Part shown: positions 15,401-22,907 of the stretch, in pieces
Position numbering within the stretch: the stretch's first letter is position 1
Layout: every line of letters begins with the position of its first letter
Origin: an uncultured Oscillospiraceae bacterium
GTDB taxonomy: Bacteria; Bacillota; Clostridia; UBA1212; SIG427
Reading direction: 5' to 3'
Assembly (NCBI GenBank): GCA_902465325.1
Contig: CABQMV010000004.1
Coordinates: forward strand, 1 to 34,483
DNA: 34,483 bases
Notes under the pieces: generated by a model
What the model was told of the DNA's origin: nothing
Databases searched by the model: none
What the model saw: the letters and a program-made list of their open reading frames with translations, nothing else
Made by a program: the position numbers and the translations under genes

Positions 15401-16399
15401 TCACTTCTTTTGCTTGTTAAGCTCCAGCTTAATATCGCTAAGAAAGCTACTATCTACTAACGCGGCGGCCTTCAGCACCACATATTTAATTGTTCTGGCA
15501 GAAGAGCTGCCGTGACTTTTGATAACCAGTCCGTCTACTCCTAAAATAGGAGCGCCTCCGTTAATATCCGGATCCAGGGTCTTTTTAAACTCTTTAACGC
15601 CCTTTTTCAAAAACGCCGCTCCCAGCTTGGATCTCCAGTCCTTTAGAAAGACCGTTTTGATTTTTCCAAAGAAAAAGTGAGAGGCACCTTCAATCAGTTT
15701 TAAAATAACATTACCGGTAAATCCGTCTGTCACAACAATATCCGTTATCCCTTCAAACAGATCCTTTCCCTCTATATTGCCCACATAGTTAAGCCCTGAT
15801 TCTCTCAAAAGCCTGTTAGCATCCCGCAGCGTATCAGTTCCCTTTTCATCCTCAGAGCCTACGTTCACCAGGCCAATCCTGGGATTCTCTACATTGAAAG
15901 CAGAACGCATATAGGCGGCTCCCATTTTGGCAAACTGCAGATAATAATCCGGGCGGCAGGACAGATTCAGACCGGAATCCAACAGTAAGGCCGGTCCCCT
16001 CTTCGTAGGAAACACAGATCCCAGCGCCGGCCGGTCAACCCCCCGCAGCCTTCTGACAATAGAAACAGAGCCGATCAGCAATGCACCGCTGCTGCCCGCG
16101 GAGATGAAAGCATTGCCCTCCTTATTCTTCAGCATCTGAAAGCCTACTACCATAGAAGAGTCCTTTTTTCGGGAAATCGCCTTTGTGGGCACATCACAGT
16201 TGGAAATCACCTCTGTGGTATGCTTGATCCACAGTCGGCTTTTGTCATACTCCTGATTCAGAAGCACATTTTCAATCTGTTTTCTGTCTCCAATCAACGT
16301 AACAGAGATATCCTCCCGCACAGCCATAGCCTGCACACAGCCCTCTACTATGGCCTTTGGAGCATTGTCTCCACCCATTGCATCCACTAAAATCATCAT
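15401..16399 (-). CDS. plsX: phosphate acyltransferase PlsX
   Basis: The 332-residue protein starts MMILVDAMGGDNAPKAIVEG, the PlsX N-terminal signature. It also has SAGSSGALLIGSV and GAPILGVDGLVIKSHGSS, both typical. PlsX converts acyl-ACP to acyl-phosphate for PlsY, the first committed step of phospholipid synthesis, and works at the membrane surface. ATG 16399 is chosen because AGAGGG lies 9 nt upstream. A GTG six codons earlier overlaps the ribosome site. It starts just after the fapR stop, so the two are co-transcribed and probably repressed by FapR. Confidence 0.96.
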   Translation of the reverse strand: MMILVDAMGGDNAPKAIVEGCVQAMAVREDISVTLIGDRKQIENVLLNQEYDKSRLWIKHTTEVISNCDVPTKAISRKKDSSMVVGFQMLKNKEGNAFISAGSSGALLIGSVSIVRRLRGVDRPALGSVFPTKRGPALLLDSGLNLSCRPDYYLQFAKMGAAYMRSAFNVENPRIGLVNVGSEDEKGTDTLRDANRLLRESGLNYVGNIEGKDLFEGITDIVVTDGFTGNVILKLIEGASHFFFGKIKTVFLKDWRSKLGAAFLKKGVKEFKKTLDPDINGGAPILGVDGLVIKSHGSSSARTIKYVVLKAAALVDSSFLSDIKLELNKQKK

Positions 16400-16418
16400 A
16401 ACGCTTTCCCTCTTCACT

Positions 16419-16976
16419 CTACGGCATTTTTGTGCTGAAAATAAATTTTCCCCTGTACGCCTCTGCTTCTTTATTGTAAACCTTTATCCAAAGAATAAAG
16501 GAATCCTCCCTTGTTTCTCTGATCTCGCCTCTGGCCACCAGCCGGCTTCCCACCCGGATCGGAATTTTGTACTTAATCGTGCCTACCTGTGTAATAGCCG
16601 CCGGCTTTCCAATGATAGCCACCGCCAGTCCTTCAGCCATGGTATAGAGATAACTGCCTTGAACGATCTCCGTTCCGGCAAAACACATATCCTGACTGGT
16701 TTCCATAATAGATATGCCCTTTACCCCTTTGTCTATGTCAACCAGCATCCCTGACTGATGCTCCATGGGCTGCATAGGCTCCAAATCCATGGCCGCTATA
16801 TTTTTCAGTCTCTCTCTCAGCTCCGGTATCCCCAGAGACAGACGGTCCAGCCGGATCGTCGGGACGCTGACATGGAAAAACGCCGCCAGATCTCCATCTG
16901 TCAGATAAGGCTGCGCGTTTAATTTCTCCCGCAGTAATTTTTGTCTCTTTTTTTTAACCGCAATGCTTCGGGCCAT
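16419..16976 (-). CDS. fapR: FapR, malonyl-CoA-responsive repressor of lipid synthesis
   Basis: The 185-residue protein has an N-terminal helix-turn-helix with the FapR signature SVPTIRLDRLSLGIPELRER. A hot-dog domain fills the C-terminal half (VQGSYLYTMAEGLAVAIIG, then GTIKYKIPIRVG). FapR represses fatty acid and phospholipid genes and lets go when malonyl-CoA binds the hot-dog domain. ATG 16976 has GAGAGG 5 nt upstream and is preferred over GTG 16982. It leads fapR-plsX-acpP(-rnc), and a FapR-like palindrome covers its own -10 region, so it is probably autoregulated. Confidence 0.94.
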   Translation of the reverse strand: MARSIAVKKKRQKLLREKLNAQPYLTDGDLAAFFHVSVPTIRLDRLSLGIPELRERLKNIAAMDLEPMQPMEHQSGMLVDIDKGVKGISIMETSQDMCFAGTEIVQGSYLYTMAEGLAVAIIGKPAAITQVGTIKYKIPIRVGSRLVARGEIRETREDSFILWIKVYNKEAEAYRGKFIFSTKMP

Positions 16977-17004
16977 GCCCACCTCTCGTCCCTTTCGTCA
17001 ATTA

Positions 17005-17032
17005 TTATTACTTGGTCATAATTAACAGGCAA
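17005..17032 (-). promoter_or_regulatory. fapR promoter with overlapping FapR-like operator
   Basis: On the minus strand, TTGCCT (17027-17032) and TAATAA (17005-17010) are 16 nt apart. The imperfect palindrome TTATGACCAAGTAATAA (17005-17021) overlaps the -10 and resembles the known FapR box TTAGTACC...TACTAA, with matching outer arms and the ACC core. Confidence 0.5.
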
Positions 17033-17080
17033 GAGTATAATACAAAAACAAAGAGAATGCAAGCCCCCTTCCTAAAAACG

Positions 17081-17683
17081 TCAAATGTCCTTCTTTAAAA
17101 AGCCTATATTCTTCGCTACATACTCAATTCCGGACACAATGGTCATGATAACAGCGCCCCACATCAGAACATCTCCTGCAAGGATCAAAACACCGGCTGC
17201 TGTCTGCCAGAACTGGACAGACCAGGTTTCAATAATATAGGCGCACAGCAGAGTAATAATCGCCACTGTCTGCAGAATCATTTTCAGCTTGCCCAGCTTC
17301 CCCGCCGCGATGACCACGCCTTCCCCGGCAGCCAGCAGCCGGATCCCTGTAACAATAAATTCGCGTGTCAGTATAATCATAGCCGCCCACAGGTACATTC
17401 CATTATACTGTACCAGTGCTAGCAGCGCCGCAGTTACCAACAGCTTATCCGCAATAGGATCCAGAAATTTGCCAAAGCTGGTAACCAGATTCCGCTGTCT
17501 CGCAATATGCCCGTCTACTGCATCCGTAATAGAGGCAATCACATAGATAACCAGAGCAATATAGGGTCTTGCCGTACTGAAAAAGCCCTGTCCCGCCAGC
17601 CCCTCCGGCATGGGAAACGCAAATATCATAAAGAACGGTATGAGGCACATCCTGGCTACTGTTAATTTGTTTGGCAAATTCAT
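17081..17683 (-). CDS. pgsA: CDP-diacylglycerol--glycerol-3-phosphate 3-phosphatidyltransferase
   Basis: The 200-residue membrane protein has the complete CDP-alcohol phosphotransferase motif: D54, D57-G58, A61-R62, G71, D75 and D79 in DAVDGHIARQ and FGKFLDPIAD. The start MNLPNKLTVARMCLIPF is typical of PgsA. It makes phosphatidylglycerol phosphate, the precursor of phosphatidylglycerol and cardiolipin. Its ATG directly follows the TAA of rimO with no gap, so the two are translated in tandem. It is the last gene of the recA-recX-rimO-pgsA operon. No strong terminator is visible before the fapR promoter. Confidence 0.95.
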   Translation of the reverse strand: MNLPNKLTVARMCLIPFFMIFAFPMPEGLAGQGFFSTARPYIALVIYVIASITDAVDGHIARQRNLVTSFGKFLDPIADKLLVTAALLALVQYNGMYLWAAMIILTREFIVTGIRLLAAGEGVVIAAGKLGKLKMILQTVAIITLLCAYIIETWSVQFWQTAAGVLILAGDVLMWGAVIMTIVSGIEYVAKNIGFLKKDI

Positions 17684-19048
17684 TTATTCTTCAAGTCCTT
17701 TCTCCTGTATCACAGCTTCCCCTGTCAGGTCATAATCCTCTGCGATTAATATCCTGACCTCCGCCATTTCTCCCGGCTCCAAAGGTTCCGGAGAAGTAAA
17801 ATATACATTGCCATCTACTTCCGGGCCTTCCGCATAGGTACGCCCAATATAGAAAATACCGTCCTGATCCACTCCTTCTACCAACGTTCTATAGATGCAG
17901 CCCACGCGCTTCTCGTTATTTTCTCTGGAAATCCTGCGCTGCAGCTCCATCAAAGCTTCGTACCGCTGTTCCTTGACAGACTCTTCGACCTGAGGTTCCA
18001 TAGCGGCGGCTACGGTATTTTCTTCTCTAGAATACTTAAAAATACCCATTCTGTCAAACCGGGTCTGCTGTACAAATTCCATCAGCTCCCGAAAATCCTC
18101 TTCTGTCTCCCCGGGATACCCTATAATCAGGGAGGTTCTGATCACCACATTGGGGATACGCGCCCGGAATTCTGAAAAAATACGCCGGAGCTCCTCTCCG
18201 CTACCCCGTCGGTTCATTTTTCTCAACAAACCCGTGCAAATATGCTGTATAGGCAAATCCACGTACGGTACTACCTTATCACATTCTTTTATTGTATCAA
18301 TCAACTGCTCCGTAATCTCATCCGGATATAAATACAGCACCCGAATCCATTCAAACTCCCGGATTTGGTTCAGCTGTCGGATCAGCTCCGCCAGCTTCGG
18401 TTCTCCATAGAGGTCCTTTCCATATCGGGTAGTATCCTGGGCAATGAGAACCAGTTCCTTGACCCCCTGTGCCGCCAAACGCTCTGCCTCCCGGACCAGC
18501 TCCTCCATCGGCCGGCTCCGGAAGGGACCCCGGATGCCCGGAATGGCACAGTAATGGCACCGGTTGTCGCAGCCCTCTGCAATCTTAAGATACGCACTCC
18601 CCTCAGGACTAAATAATATTCTGCTTCCGCTCAGATATGCCAGACTCAGGTCCTCTTCGCAGTTCCGGTAAGTACCTTTTTCCAAAACCTCGGATACAGC
18701 CTGACAAATGCTTTTAAAACCGCCGATCCCTATAATCCCGTCTACCTCCGGCAGACTCTCCTGTATTTCGGTAAAATATCGCTGAGCCAGACACCCTGTC
18801 ACCAGCAATGCCTGACAGACGCCTGTTTTTTTATACTCCGCCATTTCCAGTATGGTATCAATGGCCTCCTGCTTGGCCTCATCAATAAAGCCGCAGGTAT
18901 TCACAAGAATGACCTGGGCCTCTGCCGGGTCAGGCGTTATTCCATAGCCTGCTTCCGTCAGCGCCCCGGCCATTACCTCGGCGTCTACCTGATTCTTGGC
19001 ACAGCCCAGTGAGATAATGCCTATGTGGATTTCATCCCTGTTATTCAA
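17684..19048 (-). CDS. rimO: ribosomal protein S12 methylthiotransferase
   Basis: The 454-residue radical-SAM enzyme has the N-terminal cluster cysteines C16, C52 and C86 (SLGCAKNQVDAE, NTCGFIDEA, TGCLAQR). The SAM cluster motif is GCDNRCHYC (C160, C164, C167), and a TRAM-like domain lies at the C terminus. SLGCAKNQVD and AEGCDNRCHYCAIPGIRG point to RimO rather than its tRNA-modifying relative MiaB. It adds a methylthio group to an aspartate of ribosomal protein S12. The start overlaps recX by 8 nt and the stop touches pgsA. Confidence 0.94.
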   Translation of the reverse strand: MNNRDEIHIGIISLGCAKNQVDAEVMAGALTEAGYGITPDPAEAQVILVNTCGFIDEAKQEAIDTILEMAEYKKTGVCQALLVTGCLAQRYFTEIQESLPEVDGIIGIGGFKSICQAVSEVLEKGTYRNCEEDLSLAYLSGSRILFSPEGSAYLKIAEGCDNRCHYCAIPGIRGPFRSRPMEELVREAERLAAQGVKELVLIAQDTTRYGKDLYGEPKLAELIRQLNQIREFEWIRVLYLYPDEITEQLIDTIKECDKVVPYVDLPIQHICTGLLRKMNRRGSGEELRRIFSEFRARIPNVVIRTSLIIGYPGETEEDFRELMEFVQQTRFDRMGIFKYSREENTVAAAMEPQVEESVKEQRYEALMELQRRISRENNEKRVGCIYRTLVEGVDQDGIFYIGRTYAEGPEVDGNVYFTSPEPLEPGEMAEVRILIAEDYDLTGEAVIQEKGLEE

Positions 19049-19646
19049 TTTCCGTCTCCTGTATAACTTTTCTTGCGGTATCTCCGGAAAAACCCTTCCT
19101 CATGAGAAAAACGCACAGCTTATTATAGTCCCTTTCCCCCGCAGTACGCAACTTTTTATTTAAAACCATACGGGCAGCGTCTGTATCCTCAAAGGACAGC
19201 TCCTCAAAGGCTTCTTCAATCAGTGCATCAGAGAGTCCCTTTTGTCTCAGCTCCAGGCGGATTCTGTTCCGGGAATAGCCCTTTTTCTCCGCCGCCTGTT
19301 TCACGTAGGACCGGCAGTACGCTCTGTCATTGAGATATTCCTTGTCAGTCAATTCACGGACCAGGGCTTCTGCTGCCGAGGCGGGAAAGCCCAGAGAAAT
19401 AATTTTATCGAATACCTGCTTTTCTGTTCTGCGGGAAAAAAGCACATAGGGCATGACCTTTTCCTTTGCCCTCTGGCAAAAAACACTGTCAATAAGGTCT
19501 CTGTACTGTTCCTCTGTATAAACCCTATCAGAAATGATATGAAATGCGCACAGCTCTTCTTCGGAGAATACCTGTTCTTCCCCGTTGCTGAAAAAAACTG
19601 TGCACAATCCCTCCGAAGCCTCTGTCAGACGGTCAACTCTGATCAT
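19041..19646 (-). CDS. recX: regulatory protein RecX
   Basis: The 201-residue helical protein shows repeated RecX-type three-helix modules, seen in LFSRRTEKQVFDKIISLGFP, DRAYCRSYVKQAAEKKGYSR and IRLELRQKGLSDALIEEAFE. RecX binds RecA filaments and limits recombinase activity. The gene begins 6 nt after the recA stop and overlaps rimO by 8 nt. It is therefore co-expressed with its target, as is common. Confidence 0.9.
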   Translation of the reverse strand: MIRVDRLTEASEGLCTVFFSNGEEQVFSEEELCAFHIISDRVYTEEQYRDLIDSVFCQRAKEKVMPYVLFSRRTEKQVFDKIISLGFPASAAEALVRELTDKEYLNDRAYCRSYVKQAAEKKGYSRNRIRLELRQKGLSDALIEEAFEELSFEDTDAARMVLNKKLRTAGERDYNKLCVFLMRKGFSGDTARKVIQETEIE

Positions 19647-19652
19647 TTTCTT

Positions 19653-20687
19653 TTACTTACCGCCTTCATCCCTGTCCTTGATTTCTCCGTCCGCATCCGC
19701 CCCGTTTCGGATTTTCAGTTCTATTTCGCGCATAACCTCCGGATGCTCTCTCAAATACTGCTTGGCATTCTCTCTGCCCTGTCCAATTCGCTGCTCTTTA
19801 TAGGAAAACCAGGATCCGCTCTTGACAACAATATTTTCCTCAACCGCAAGATCCAGAATCCCCCCGGACCTGGAAATCCCTTCGCCGTATATAATATCAA
19901 ATTCTGTATCCCGGAAAGGCGGCGCCACTTTATTTTTAACCACCTTTACCCTCGTCCGGTTGCCAATCACCTCTGTCCCTTGCTTAATGGCCTCTATCCG
20001 CCTGATATCCAGCCGAACGGAAGAGTAAAATTTCAGGGCCCGGCCGCCGGTAGTGGTCTCAGGATTTCCGAACATAACGCCCACTTTTTCCCGGAGCTGA
20101 TTGATGAAAATGGCTACTGTATTGGATTTGCTGATAACACCGGATAGCTTTCTCAGCGCCTGAGACATCAGCCTGGCCTGCAGACCCACATGGGAATCCC
20201 CCATATCTCCGTCAATCTCGGCCTTCGGTACCAGCGCGGCAACAGAATCAATAACAATAACATCAATCGCGCCGCTTCTTACCAGCGCTTCTACGATTTC
20301 CAGCGCCTGCTCTCCTGTATCCGGCTGTGAGACAATCAGATTATCTATATCCACCCCTAATGCCCGGGCATATACCGGATCTAAAGCATGCTCCGCATCA
20401 ATAAAGGCCGCTTCTCCTCCGTTTTTCTGCGCTTCTGCAATCACGTGCAGCGCCACCGTAGTCTTACCGGAGGATTCCGGTCCGTATATCTCCACGATAC
20501 GGCCCCGAGGCAGTCCGCCTACGCCCAGGGCCATGTCCAGTCCAATGGAGCCGGTAGAAATGGTTTCTACATTCATATGCAGATTCTCTCCCAGCTTCAT
20601 TACAGCGCCCTTTCCAAAGTCTCTGTCGATCTGCGCCAAAGCCATCTCAAGGGCCTTCTTTTTCTCTGTCGATTTTCTGTCGTCCAT
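19653..20687 (-). CDS. recA: recombinase RecA
   Basis: The 344-residue protein has the Walker A motif GPESSGKTT at 69-77, VIVIDSVAALVP as Walker B, and FINQLREKVGVMFGNPETTT as loop L2. The acidic C-terminal tail is typical. RecA forms filaments on single-stranded DNA for recombination and triggers LexA self-cleavage. ATG 20687 has GGAGG 6 nt upstream and gives the usual RecA length. A GTG eight codons earlier has no such site. The gene has a strong promoter (20742-20770) and an overlapping LexA-type box (20723-20736), so it should be SOS-induced with recX. Confidence 0.98.
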   Translation of the reverse strand: MDDRKSTEKKKALEMALAQIDRDFGKGAVMKLGENLHMNVETISTGSIGLDMALGVGGLPRGRIVEIYGPESSGKTTVALHVIAEAQKNGGEAAFIDAEHALDPVYARALGVDIDNLIVSQPDTGEQALEIVEALVRSGAIDVIVIDSVAALVPKAEIDGDMGDSHVGLQARLMSQALRKLSGVISKSNTVAIFINQLREKVGVMFGNPETTTGGRALKFYSSVRLDIRRIEAIKQGTEVIGNRTRVKVVKNKVAPPFRDTEFDIIYGEGISRSGGILDLAVEENIVVKSGSWFSYKEQRIGQGRENAKQYLREHPEVMREIELKIRNGADADGEIKDRDEGGK

Positions 20688-20722
20688 TTCCTGCCTCCAT
20701 TTTCCTTTCACAATTCATATGT

Positions 20723-20736
20723 CGAACATCAGTTCC
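20723..20736. promoter_or_regulatory. LexA (SOS) box at recA
   Basis: CGAAC (20723-20727) and GTTC (20732-20735) are spaced by 4 nt, the Firmicute LexA box layout CGAAC-N4-GTTC. It sits at the predicted recA transcription start, where bound LexA would block RNA polymerase. The four spacer bases are not all consensus. Confidence 0.75.
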
Positions 20737-20741
20737 CGATC

Positions 20742-20770
20742 AGTCTACAACACTTGTCAGCCCTTGTCAA
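20742..20770 (-). promoter_or_regulatory. recA promoter
   Basis: On the minus strand, a perfect TTGACA (20765-20770) lies 17 nt before TAGACT (20742-20747). Transcription would start near 20735, inside the LexA box. Confidence 0.8.
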
Positions 20771-20827
20771 GAAATTTTGCATTTTTGGGAAATATCTGCG
20801 TCAAATCAATTATTTCCTGCGTAAAAG

Positions 20828-21499
20828 CTAAAATTCCAGCCACATCAGGTCCTCAGAAGTAGTAATTTTTACATTTCGCTTATCCCCTAACACCAGCCCC
20901 ACCTGGCCTCCTGCCCGGATAACAAGGCTGCAGTCATCCGTTATGCCGGGGACCTCCCGGCCCTTTAGATGGGCCCGGTAAATCGTTTCCAGCCGAAAGC
21001 TCTGAGGCGTCTGCACCAGGTATATTTCCTCTCTGTCGGTATAGGAAAAAACCGTTTCCCCGTCTTTGCTGATCAGCACCGTATCCTGTGAGGGAATTAC
21101 AGTGTTGCACGCACCCATGTTCGATGCTACTTTGATATTCTCCGACAAAATCTCTGCTGTCACATTGGGACGGGCTCCGTCGTGAATCAGTATGACAGCC
21201 TCCGGACCATATCGCTCATACATGGCCTCCACCGCCAGAAAGGAGGATTCCTGCCGACTCCCGCCTCCCGGTAAAATGCTGATTATCTTGGTAAGCCGGT
21301 ATTGCTCTGCCAGCTCTTTCATGTAGCCGCAATGCTCTGTAAGACAAATCAGACAAATTGCATCAATTTGTCTGTGCTCCTGAAATTTCTGAATTGTGCG
21401 GACAATAATAGGGATACCGTCTATCTCTATAAACTGTTTCGGTATATCACTGCCCATACGGCTGCCCCGGCCGCCGGCCAGTATCGCTGCTATATTCAT
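20828..21499 (-). CDS. ispD: IspD/TarI-family cytidylyltransferase
   Basis: The 223-residue protein has the nucleotide-binding start AAILAGGRGSRMGSDIPKQF, the HDGARP motif and a C-terminal ITDDCSLVIRAGG with NVKITTSEDL. These define the IspD/TarI group that makes CDP-sugar alcohols from CTP. IspD acts on methylerythritol 4-phosphate in isoprenoid synthesis; TarI makes CDP-ribitol for wall polymers. The ARP after HDG leans to IspD, while the GGRGSRMG front resembles TarI-like proteins, so the substrate is uncertain. AGGAGG precedes the ATG. It has its own promoter and lies just upstream of the recA promoter. Confidence 0.8.
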   Translation of the reverse strand: MNIAAILAGGRGSRMGSDIPKQFIEIDGIPIIVRTIQKFQEHRQIDAICLICLTEHCGYMKELAEQYRLTKIISILPGGGSRQESSFLAVEAMYERYGPEAVILIHDGARPNVTAEILSENIKVASNMGACNTVIPSQDTVLISKDGETVFSYTDREEIYLVQTPQSFRLETIYRAHLKGREVPGITDDCSLVIRAGGQVGLVLGDKRNVKITTSEDLMWLEF

Positions 21500-21543
21500 A
21501 GCTCCTCCTGTCAGATATATCCAAGAATATTGATTCTGAAGCT

Positions 21544-21572
21544 ATTATATCACAGAACATCCGCCTGTGAAC
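21544..21572 (-). promoter_or_regulatory. extended -10 promoter of ispD-like gene
   Basis: On the minus strand, TGATATAAT gives an extended -10 with TATAAT at 21544-21549. A poor -35 (GTTCAC, 21567-21572) lies 17 nt upstream. It is about 45 nt ahead of the start codon. Confidence 0.55.
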
Positions 21573-21676
21573 GGTATATTACACTCAAAACGGTAAATAC
21601 TATTGCTGCAGATAAAAAGCTCCAAAAAGGTGTTACAACTCTTTGACAATTATAATACACATTTTAACACATTGTA

Positions 21677-21705
21677 TTGACAGATACCTGCAATCTGCGT
21701 ATAAT
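21677..21705 (+). promoter_or_regulatory. perfect consensus promoter of the padR operon
   Basis: TTGACA (21677-21682) and TATAAT (21700-21705) are exactly 17 nt apart. A 9-bp inverted repeat, GACAATTAT (21645-21653) and ATAATTGTC (21701-21709), brackets the promoter, and its right arm overlaps the -10. So strong a promoter usually needs a repressor, and PadR itself is the likely one. Confidence 0.75.
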
Positions 21706-21735
21706 TGTCGTAAAATATAAATAAGGTAGAGTGAT

Positions 21736-22092
21736 ATGGATCAGCAGCGTGATGCTATTAAAGAAAATTTTAAACGCGGCGTGATGGATTTACTTATCAC
21801 ATATATGCTATCTGTAGATGACATGTATGGCTATCAGATCAGTCAAAAGATAGACAAGCTCAGCAAGGGTCTGATAACAATTAAGCTTGGTTCGTTGTAC
21901 GCACCTTTATTTCGGCTAATCGAAAAAGGCTATGTTACAGAACGGTCCGAGTTAGCTGGAAAGAAGCGTACAAGAAGGTATTACCATTTGACAGATACAG
22001 GGTTTCAGTATTTAGATATGTTAAAGGAGGAGTATGAATCCATGTGCTTAGGCGTAGATGAAGTATTTACGTACAAAGGGGAGAAGAAGTGA
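21736..22092 (+). CDS. PadR-family transcriptional regulator
   Basis: The 118-residue protein has the PadR winged helix: MDLLITYMLSVDDMYGYQIS, then LGSLYAPLFRLIEKGYVTE and the beta-wing KKRTRRYYHLTDTGFQYL. Such proteins repress promoters, often their own, in response to small molecules. In Firmicutes they commonly precede a HAAS-domain membrane protein, as here. The stop overlaps the next start as GTGA, so the two genes are coupled. AAGG about 9 nt before the ATG is a modest ribosome site. Confidence 0.92.
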   Translation: MDQQRDAIKENFKRGVMDLLITYMLSVDDMYGYQISQKIDKLSKGLITIKLGSLYAPLFRLIEKGYVTERSELAGKKRTRRYYHLTDTGFQYLDMLKEEYESMCLGVDEVFTYKGEKK

Positions 22093-22379
22093 AACGACGT
22101 AGTTTATCAAAACAGGAAAAGCAATATTTGAAGCAGGTTCGCAAAGCACTTTATGTGAGAAATTCCAAAACAAAAGACATACTGGCAAAATTAAGAGATG
22201 AGATGGACGACCTCAGAGAAGACGGTGAGGAGTGTGAGTCTCTGGAATCGGTTCTGGGTACGCCGGAGAGTATTGCAAGTACATATTTCTCTGAGGAGGA
22301 AATCCGGGCTTTACAGCATAGAGCTGGAGTACTAACTGCCATCCGGGCAATGGGGATTTCTCAGTTAAAATTTCTATAC

Positions 22380-22394
22380 CCCTTGAAAACACTG
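22380..22394 (+). repeat. 15-bp repeat, copy 1: probable attachment-site core
   Basis: CCCTTGAAAACACTG lies at the point where the HAAS gene is broken, 82 nt downstream of the recombinase remnant's stop codon, as expected for an element end. The same 15 bases occur inverted at 22679-22693 and directly at 34406-34420. Confidence 0.55.
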
Positions 22395-22430
22395 GTGTTT
22401 CCAGCGTTTTCGCCGCCTCGGTTTGGCCCT

Positions 22431-22470
22431 TTTCCCTCATTTTTTCCCTTGCGAGAAGAAATGAGGGAAA
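22431..22470. repeat. 12-bp perfect hairpin downstream of integrase remnant
   Basis: TTTCCCTCATTT (22431-22442) pairs with AAATGAGGGAAA (22459-22470). It lies between the recombinase stop and the element end, so it may have been that gene's terminator, though a clean T-run is lacking. Confidence 0.6.
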
Positions 22471-22476
22471 CTTTTT

Positions 22477-22647
22477 TCAGGCTGTCCCCACAACCTTATC
22501 CAGCAGCCTTGCGGAAGTTCGCTTGGCCTCTCTGGTGGCGTGGGCGTAAATGTTCATCGTGGTACTTACATCAGAATGTCCCAGCAACTCCTGCACATCC
22601 TTGGGTGCTGCCCCGTGAGAGAGAAGGTTGGTCGTATATGTATGCCC
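22477..22647 (-). pseudogene. tyrosine recombinase (integrase), C-terminal remnant
   Basis: A 56-codon open stretch ends at TGA 22477-22479 and reads HTYTTNLLSHGAAPKDVQ, then ELLGHSDVSTTMNIYAHA, then KRTSARLLDKVVGTA. This is the catalytic end of a Tn916/Tn1549-type integrase, with the second histidine (LGHS) and the active-site tyrosine (NIYAHA). The preceding arginine region is missing: a stop codon and unrelated sequence begin at about 22648. The gene cannot work. It shows that an integrative element once ended next to the HAAS gene. Confidence 0.85.
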
Positions 22648-22678
22648 TTACGGTATAATAAGGACAAACGGAAAAACC

Positions 22679-22693
22679 CAGTGTTTTCAAGGG
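22679..22693 (-). repeat. 15-bp repeat, copy 2 (inverted)
   Basis: The reverse complement of the copy at 22380-22394, sharing 16 bases and a similar TTTCC-containing flank. It lies 32 nt beyond the point where the integrase remnant is broken. Confidence 0.5.
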
Positions 22694-22802
22694 TTTCAGC
22701 GTTTGTCGTTGCCTATTCAATTCCTTTTCCAACCTTGATAGCCAGCGAAAAATCTGTCGAATGATGGGAGGTGTCACTTAAAAGACAAAATTGAATACTG
22801 CT

Positions 22803-22833
22803 GCAGCGGTGCGGTGTTTTACCGGGCCGCTGC
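22803..22833. repeat. GC-rich hairpin in leader of element gene
   Basis: GCAGCGG (22803-22809) pairs with CCGCTGC (22827-22833), with an inner CGGT/ACCG stem. It lies in the 249-nt leader of the gene starting at 22908. Confidence 0.55.
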
Positions 22834-22858
22834 TTATCAGGGCGTTTCATCTGATCTG

Positions 22859-22883
22859 ATGGGCGTCCTTTTTTTGCGCCCAT
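22859..22883 (+). terminator. hairpin with T-run loop in the leader, possible attenuator
   Basis: ATGGGCG (22859-22865) pairs with CGCCCAT (22877-22883) around a loop containing seven T. It sits 25 nt before the gene at 22908. The T-run is inside the loop, so ordinary termination is unlikely. Confidence 0.3.
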
Positions 22884-22907
22884 TTTCAGAAATAGGAGGA
22901 AATTTAC

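Larger units (their letters stand above)
22089..22658 (+). pseudogene. HAAS/DUF1700-type membrane protein gene truncated by element insertion
   Basis: The first 95 or so residues (RRSLSKQEKQYLKQVRKALY, LRDEMDDLRE, ESVLGTPESIASTYFSEEEI) form the cytoplasmic helical HAAS domain that usually partners PadR regulators. The expected membrane helices never appear. From about 22379 the frame runs through the antisense of a recombinase remnant and ends by chance at 22658. The change coincides with the repeated sequence CCCTTGAAAACACTG at 22380. The start is GTG 22089 with GGGGAG 6 nt upstream. The product, if made, would be a truncated fusion. Confidence 0.75.

Noticed and set aside
19242..20147. Plus-strand open frame of 301 codons opposite recX and recA
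   Set aside because: Its composition is that of an antisense shadow of recA and recX, both of which are certain.
22571..22777. Minus-strand open frame of 68 codons over the integrase remnant
   Set aside because: Its C-terminal half is the wrong frame of the recombinase remnant, and the front half shows no recognisable protein.
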